NCBI GenBank assembly: GCA_947445035.1
Contig: CANFCK010000003.1
Span: 1 to 64,000, forward strand
Direction of reading: 5' to 3'
Length of the DNA stretch: 64,000 bases
From: Deltaproteobacteria bacterium
GTDB taxonomy: Bacteria > Myxococcota_A > UBA796 > SXON01
Below the pieces are notes generated by a model. It searched no databases. It had not been told where the DNA came from and saw nothing but the letters and a program-made list of their open reading frames with translations. A program made the position numbers and the translations under genes. Shown in pieces: positions 60,879 through 64,000 of this stretch; position 1 is the stretch's first letter; each line of letters begins with the position of its first letter.

Positions 60879-63119
60879 ATGTCCCTCGACGCCCTGTACG
60901 CCTCCCTCCCCCAGCGCCACGCCGTCGGCCGCCGCCGCCTCGGTCGCGGGCTTACCCTGGCCGAGAAGGTGCTCTTTGCCCACCTCGTGGAACCAGAGAC
61001 GGCCCCGTTCCATCGGGGTCGGAGCTTCTTGGAACTGCACCCCGATCGGGTCGCGATGCAGGACGCCACGGCACAGATGGCACTTCTCCAGTTCATGCTC
61101 GCGGGGAAGGACACCACTGCGGTCCCCACGACGGTTCATTGTGACCACCTGATCCAGGCTCGCCGGGGGGCGCGGGAGGACATGGCCGTCGCGACCACCG
61201 ACCACGCCGAGGTCTACGACTTCCTGCGCACGGCGAGCCAACGCTACGGCATCGGCTTCTGGAAGCCGGGCGGCGGCATCATCCATCAGGTGGTGCTCGA
61301 AAATTACGCGGCGCCGGGGACGTTGCTCATCGGGACTGACAGCCACACGCCCAACGCGGGCGGCTTAGGGATGTTGGCGGTTGGGGTAGGCGGCGCCGAT
61401 GCGGTGGACGCGATGGTCGGCTTGCCGTGGGAGGTGCTGTGCCCGACGATCATCGGGGTGAAGCTCACCGGGGCGCTGTCGGGCTGGACCTCGGCCAAAG
61501 ACGTGATCCTCAAGCTGGCGGGGCTGCTCACCGTCAAGGGCGCCACCAACGCGATCATCGAGTATTTCGGGCCGGGTTGCGAGAGCCTGTCGGCCACGGG
61601 CAAGGCGACCATCTGCAACATGGGCGCGGAGCTCGGCGCCACGTGCTCGATCTTCCCCTACGACCAGCGCATGGCCGCCTATCTTCGCGCGACCGCGCGC
61701 GATTCGCTCGCGACCCAGTGCGACCGCATTCGGGGAGCGCTCGTCGCCGATCCGGAAGTCGAGCCCGACCCGGGGATGTACTTCGATCGGGTGGTGGAGA
61801 TCGACCTCACCACGTTGGAACCCCACCTCGTGGGTCCGCATACACCCGACCTCGCGAGGCCGCTGTCCGCGATCAAGCAGGCGATTGTGACCGAGGGCTA
61901 CCCGCGCCAGCTCAAGGTCGCCCTGCTCGGGAGCTGCACCAACTCCTCCTACGAAGACATCGAGCGCGCCGCCCACATCGCCCGACAGGCCGCGGCCAAG
62001 GGCTTCAAAGCCAGGGTGCCGTTCATGGTCTCCCCGGGGAGCGATCAGATCTACGCGACCATCGCTCGCGACGGACAGCTCCGCGACCTCGAAGCCATCG
62101 GTGCAGTCGTGCTCGCGAACGCGTGCGGACCGTGCATCGGGCAGTGGAAACGCGACGACATCAAGCCTGGCGAGCGCAACAGCATCGTCACCAGCTTCAA
62201 CCGCAACTTCCCGGCTCGAAACGACGGTAACCTCGAAACGCTGGCCTTCATCGGCAGCCCCGAGACGGTGGTCGCGATGGCGCTCTCAGGCGACCTCGGG
62301 TTCGACCCCGCGCACGACACGCTGGAGCAGGGCGGCATCACGCTGACGCTGGAGCCCCCGCGCGGCGAGGAGCTTCCCCCCGCGGGTTTCGTGCCCGACT
62401 TCGTCAGCTTCATTGCGCCGGATCCCACCCAAAGCGCGGTCGAGGTCGTGGTGAGGTCCGGCAGCGATCGGCTGGAGCGGCTCACCCCATTCGCGAAGTG
62501 GGACGGGCAGGACCTCTCCGGGCTGGTCGTGCTCCTCAAGGCCAAGGGCAAGTGCACCACCGACCACATCTCTGCCGCGGGGCCGTGGTTGAAGTACCGC
62601 GGGCACCTGACCAACATTTGCGGCAACCTCTTTTCGACTGTCCACAACGCATTCACCGGGGCGATCGGCCACGGTCGCGACGTGGTCGCCGAGGAGCTGA
62701 GTGTCCCCTTCCCCGACCTCGCGAAACGGTACCGCGTTGCCGGCCAGGGCTGGGTGGCCATCGGCGACGAGAATTACGGCGAAGGCTCAAGTCGCGAACA
62801 CGCGGCGATGGAGCCCCGGCTGATGGGCTGCCGGGCGGTGATCGCCAGGAGTTTCGCCCGCATCCACGAGACCAATCTCAAGAAGCAGGGTGTGCTCCCG
62901 CTCACGTTCGCCGAGCCGGCCGACTACGAAAAAGTGAGGGAGGACGACCGGATTGGACTAGAGGGTGTCGCTGGGCTCAGGGTCGGGAAAGCACCGACCC
63001 TGGTCCTGAACCACGGCGACGGCACTGTGGAGCGGTTGGCAACGATAGCCTCACACACCCCTGAGCAATTTGGCTGGTTCGTGGCTGGAAGCGCGCTCAA
63101 TGTGATCGCGGGTGGCTGA
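60879..63119 (+). CDS. acn: Aconitate hydratase, mitochondrial type
   Basis: The product is 746 residues. It closely follows mitochondrial aconitase: TVHCDHLIQA, GFWKPGGGIIHQVVLENYA, GTDSHTPNAGGLGML, LTGALSGWTSAKDVI and GPGCESLSATGKATICNMGA. The 4Fe-4S ligands are C353 (GSCTNSS), C416 and C419 (ACGPCIG). The swivel domain has GDENYGEGSSREHAA. It interconverts citrate and isocitrate in the TCA cycle. This class (unlike AcnA/AcnB) is found in a limited set of bacteria, including Bacteroidetes and some Myxococcota. The next gene begins before its stop (63112). Confidence 0.96.
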   Translation: MSLDALYASLPQRHAVGRRRLGRGLTLAEKVLFAHLVEPETAPFHRGRSFLELHPDRVAMQDATAQMALLQFMLAGKDTTAVPTTVHCDHLIQARRGAREDMAVATTDHAEVYDFLRTASQRYGIGFWKPGGGIIHQVVLENYAAPGTLLIGTDSHTPNAGGLGMLAVGVGGADAVDAMVGLPWEVLCPTIIGVKLTGALSGWTSAKDVILKLAGLLTVKGATNAIIEYFGPGCESLSATGKATICNMGAELGATCSIFPYDQRMAAYLRATARDSLATQCDRIRGALVADPEVEPDPGMYFDRVVEIDLTTLEPHLVGPHTPDLARPLSAIKQAIVTEGYPRQLKVALLGSCTNSSYEDIERAAHIARQAAAKGFKARVPFMVSPGSDQIYATIARDGQLRDLEAIGAVVLANACGPCIGQWKRDDIKPGERNSIVTSFNRNFPARNDGNLETLAFIGSPETVVAMALSGDLGFDPAHDTLEQGGITLTLEPPRGEELPPAGFVPDFVSFIAPDPTQSAVEVVVRSGSDRLERLTPFAKWDGQDLSGLVVLLKAKGKCTTDHISAAGPWLKYRGHLTNICGNLFSTVHNAFTGAIGHGRDVVAEELSVPFPDLAKRYRVAGQGWVAIGDENYGEGSSREHAAMEPRLMGCRAVIARSFARIHETNLKKQGVLPLTFAEPADYEKVREDDRIGLEGVAGLRVGKAPTLVLNHGDGTVERLATIASHTPEQFGWFVAGSALNVIAGG

Positions 63120-64000
63120 TTCGCCGCTCTTCTGGAGCGTCTACGATCGGCTGGTCGAAAGCGGCGCCGAGCCCGGACTCGCCGACCTCGTGGAAGCGGC
63201 GTTCGAAGGTGATCAGGCTGTGCAGTCGGCACTGGCAGGCTCCGGCGCATCCGCCAGAGGGGGTCGCCCGCTGGTCCGGCCACGAGCACGCCCTTGCTAC
63301 CTCACCCGGGTGGAGATCACCTCGTTCAGAGGGATCGGGCCCAAGGCCACCCTCGATCTGGCCCCTGGTCCCGGCCTGACCTTGGTCACCGGACGCAACG
63401 GAACCGGTAAATCCAGCTTCGCCGAGGGGTTGGAGGTGCTGCTCACCGGGGGCGCCCGCAGGTTGGACGGCAAGGCCAAGGATTGGAAGGAGGGGTGGCG
63501 AAGCCTGCACGCGGTCGAGCCCCCTCAGGTGCGCGCGACCTTCGCCGTCGAAGACGTGGGGCCGGCCACCGTCGTGCGCCGATGGGCCGCCAACGCCGAG
63601 CTCGCCGACAGCACGGTGGACGGCCTCGCCCCCCTGGGCTGGTCGGACGCGATCCAGACCCACCGGCCGTTCCTGGCCTATGCGGAGCTGGGCGGCTTGC
63701 TCGAAGCGGGGCCGGCGCGGGCGTACGACTCGCTGCGCGCGATTCTAGGTCTGGAGGAGCTCAGCGCCGCCGTTCAACGCCTCGCCGACGCTCGACTGGT
63801 GCGAGGAAAGCTCATGAAGGAGGCAAAGGCGAGCCTCCAGCCCATTGTGGCCCGGCTGACGCTCTCCGACGATCCGCGCGCAGCGGTGTGCATCGCGGCC
63901 CTGGGAAAGAAGTGGAACCTCGACGCGATCGAACCGACGCTGGCTGGTGAAGCGGACGACCCCGTCCCCGCCACGTTGCGACGTCTGGTGCTCCTGCGCG
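63112..64000 (+). CDS. SMC/RecF-type AAA ATPase, 5' part only (runs off the right edge)
   Basis: A GTG at 63112 overlaps the aconitase stop and opens a frame without stops to the window end (296 codons). Residues 1-60 form a small helical domain (SPLFWSVYDRLVESGAEPGL). From residue 68, LTRVEITSFRGIGPKATLDL and the Walker A GRNGTGKSS (94-102) define an ABC/SMC-like P-loop of the RecF/SbcC/AAA_23 type. QTHRPFLAYAELGGLLE resembles the Q-loop and following region. The coiled coil and Walker B would lie beyond the edge. Possible roles are DNA repair or anti-phage defence; neither is shown here. Confidence 0.85.
   Translation, partial: MADSPLFWSVYDRLVESGAEPGLADLVEAAFEGDQAVQSALAGSGASARGGRPLVRPRARPCYLTRVEITSFRGIGPKATLDLAPGPGLTLVTGRNGTGKSSFAEGLEVLLTGGARRLDGKAKDWKEGWRSLHAVEPPQVRATFAVEDVGPATVVRRWAANAELADSTVDGLAPLGWSDAIQTHRPFLAYAELGGLLEAGPARAYDSLRAILGLEELSAAVQRLADARLVRGKLMKEAKASLQPIVARLTLSDDPRAAVCIAALGKKWNLDAIEPTLAGEADDPVPATLRRLVLLR

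Overview
The window is about 64 kb of very GC-rich chromosome, probably from a member of the Myxococcota (former Deltaproteobacteria). The supporting signs are a MYXO-CTERM-like tail (Cys, hydrophobic helix, Arg cluster) at 39996-41636, an MglA-type GTPase, Asp/Cys-rich MopE-like repeats, many lipoproteins with Asp/Thr/Ser-rich linkers, and a mitochondrial-type aconitase. No phage, insertion sequence or CRISPR array is visible. The assignment comes from gene content and not from a database search.

Layout. The left edge holds the first 64 nt of a 16S rRNA gene read leftwards, with a promoter and leader. Next is a leftward four-gene surface operon (8499 to 253: beta-barrel, HEFAH-peptidase/TolB/barrel protein, two lipoproteins). 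It diverges from a rightward coupled trio (8647-12775: 5'-nucleotidase lipoprotein, lipoprotein, barrel). After two small Cys-rich lipoproteins comes a glycosylation pair (GT4 plus TMTC-like membrane glycosyltransferase, 13449-16144), then a HEAT-like protein, a barrel, two PKD lipoproteins and a second membrane glycosyltransferase (17793-23097). A tRNA-Leu(CAG), recJ, a tail-anchored MglA-like GTPase and lgt follow.

From 27 to 42 kb two leftward clusters encode envelope proteins: two beta-propeller lipoproteins with a barrel, then a PHP/MopE/MYXO-CTERM protein, a GH43/130-like propeller lipoprotein, a deacetylase-like lipoprotein, a barrel, a lipoprotein and thiG. An MFS transporter and a thiE/tenI-like gene lie between them. 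From 41.7 to 56.7 kb there is metabolism and housekeeping: thiolase, DUF885 peptidase, MAPEG protein, alpha/beta-hydrolase, RlmN-family enzyme, VapBC, ruvC-ruvA, PEGA protein, YdcF-like protein and AidB-like acyl-CoA dehydrogenase. The right end has a CehA/McbA-like lipoprotein, a crotonase joined to an MshEN/T2SSE_N-like domain, aconitase and the start of an SMC/RecF-type ATPase.

General traits. Genes are packed very tightly, with many ATGA, GTGA or TGATG junctions and convergent genes that touch or overlap. About 15 of roughly 53 protein genes encode lipoproteins, matching the presence of lgt. Many exported proteins have unusually short signal peptides with no Lys/Arg. Three candidate stable-RNA or housekeeping promoters share a TTGACG -35 box. 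The most unusual items are the crotonase-MshEN fusion, the tail-anchored MglA-like GTPase, the charge-less signal peptides, the leader hairpin that captures the 16S 5' end, and the partial ATPase at the right edge.
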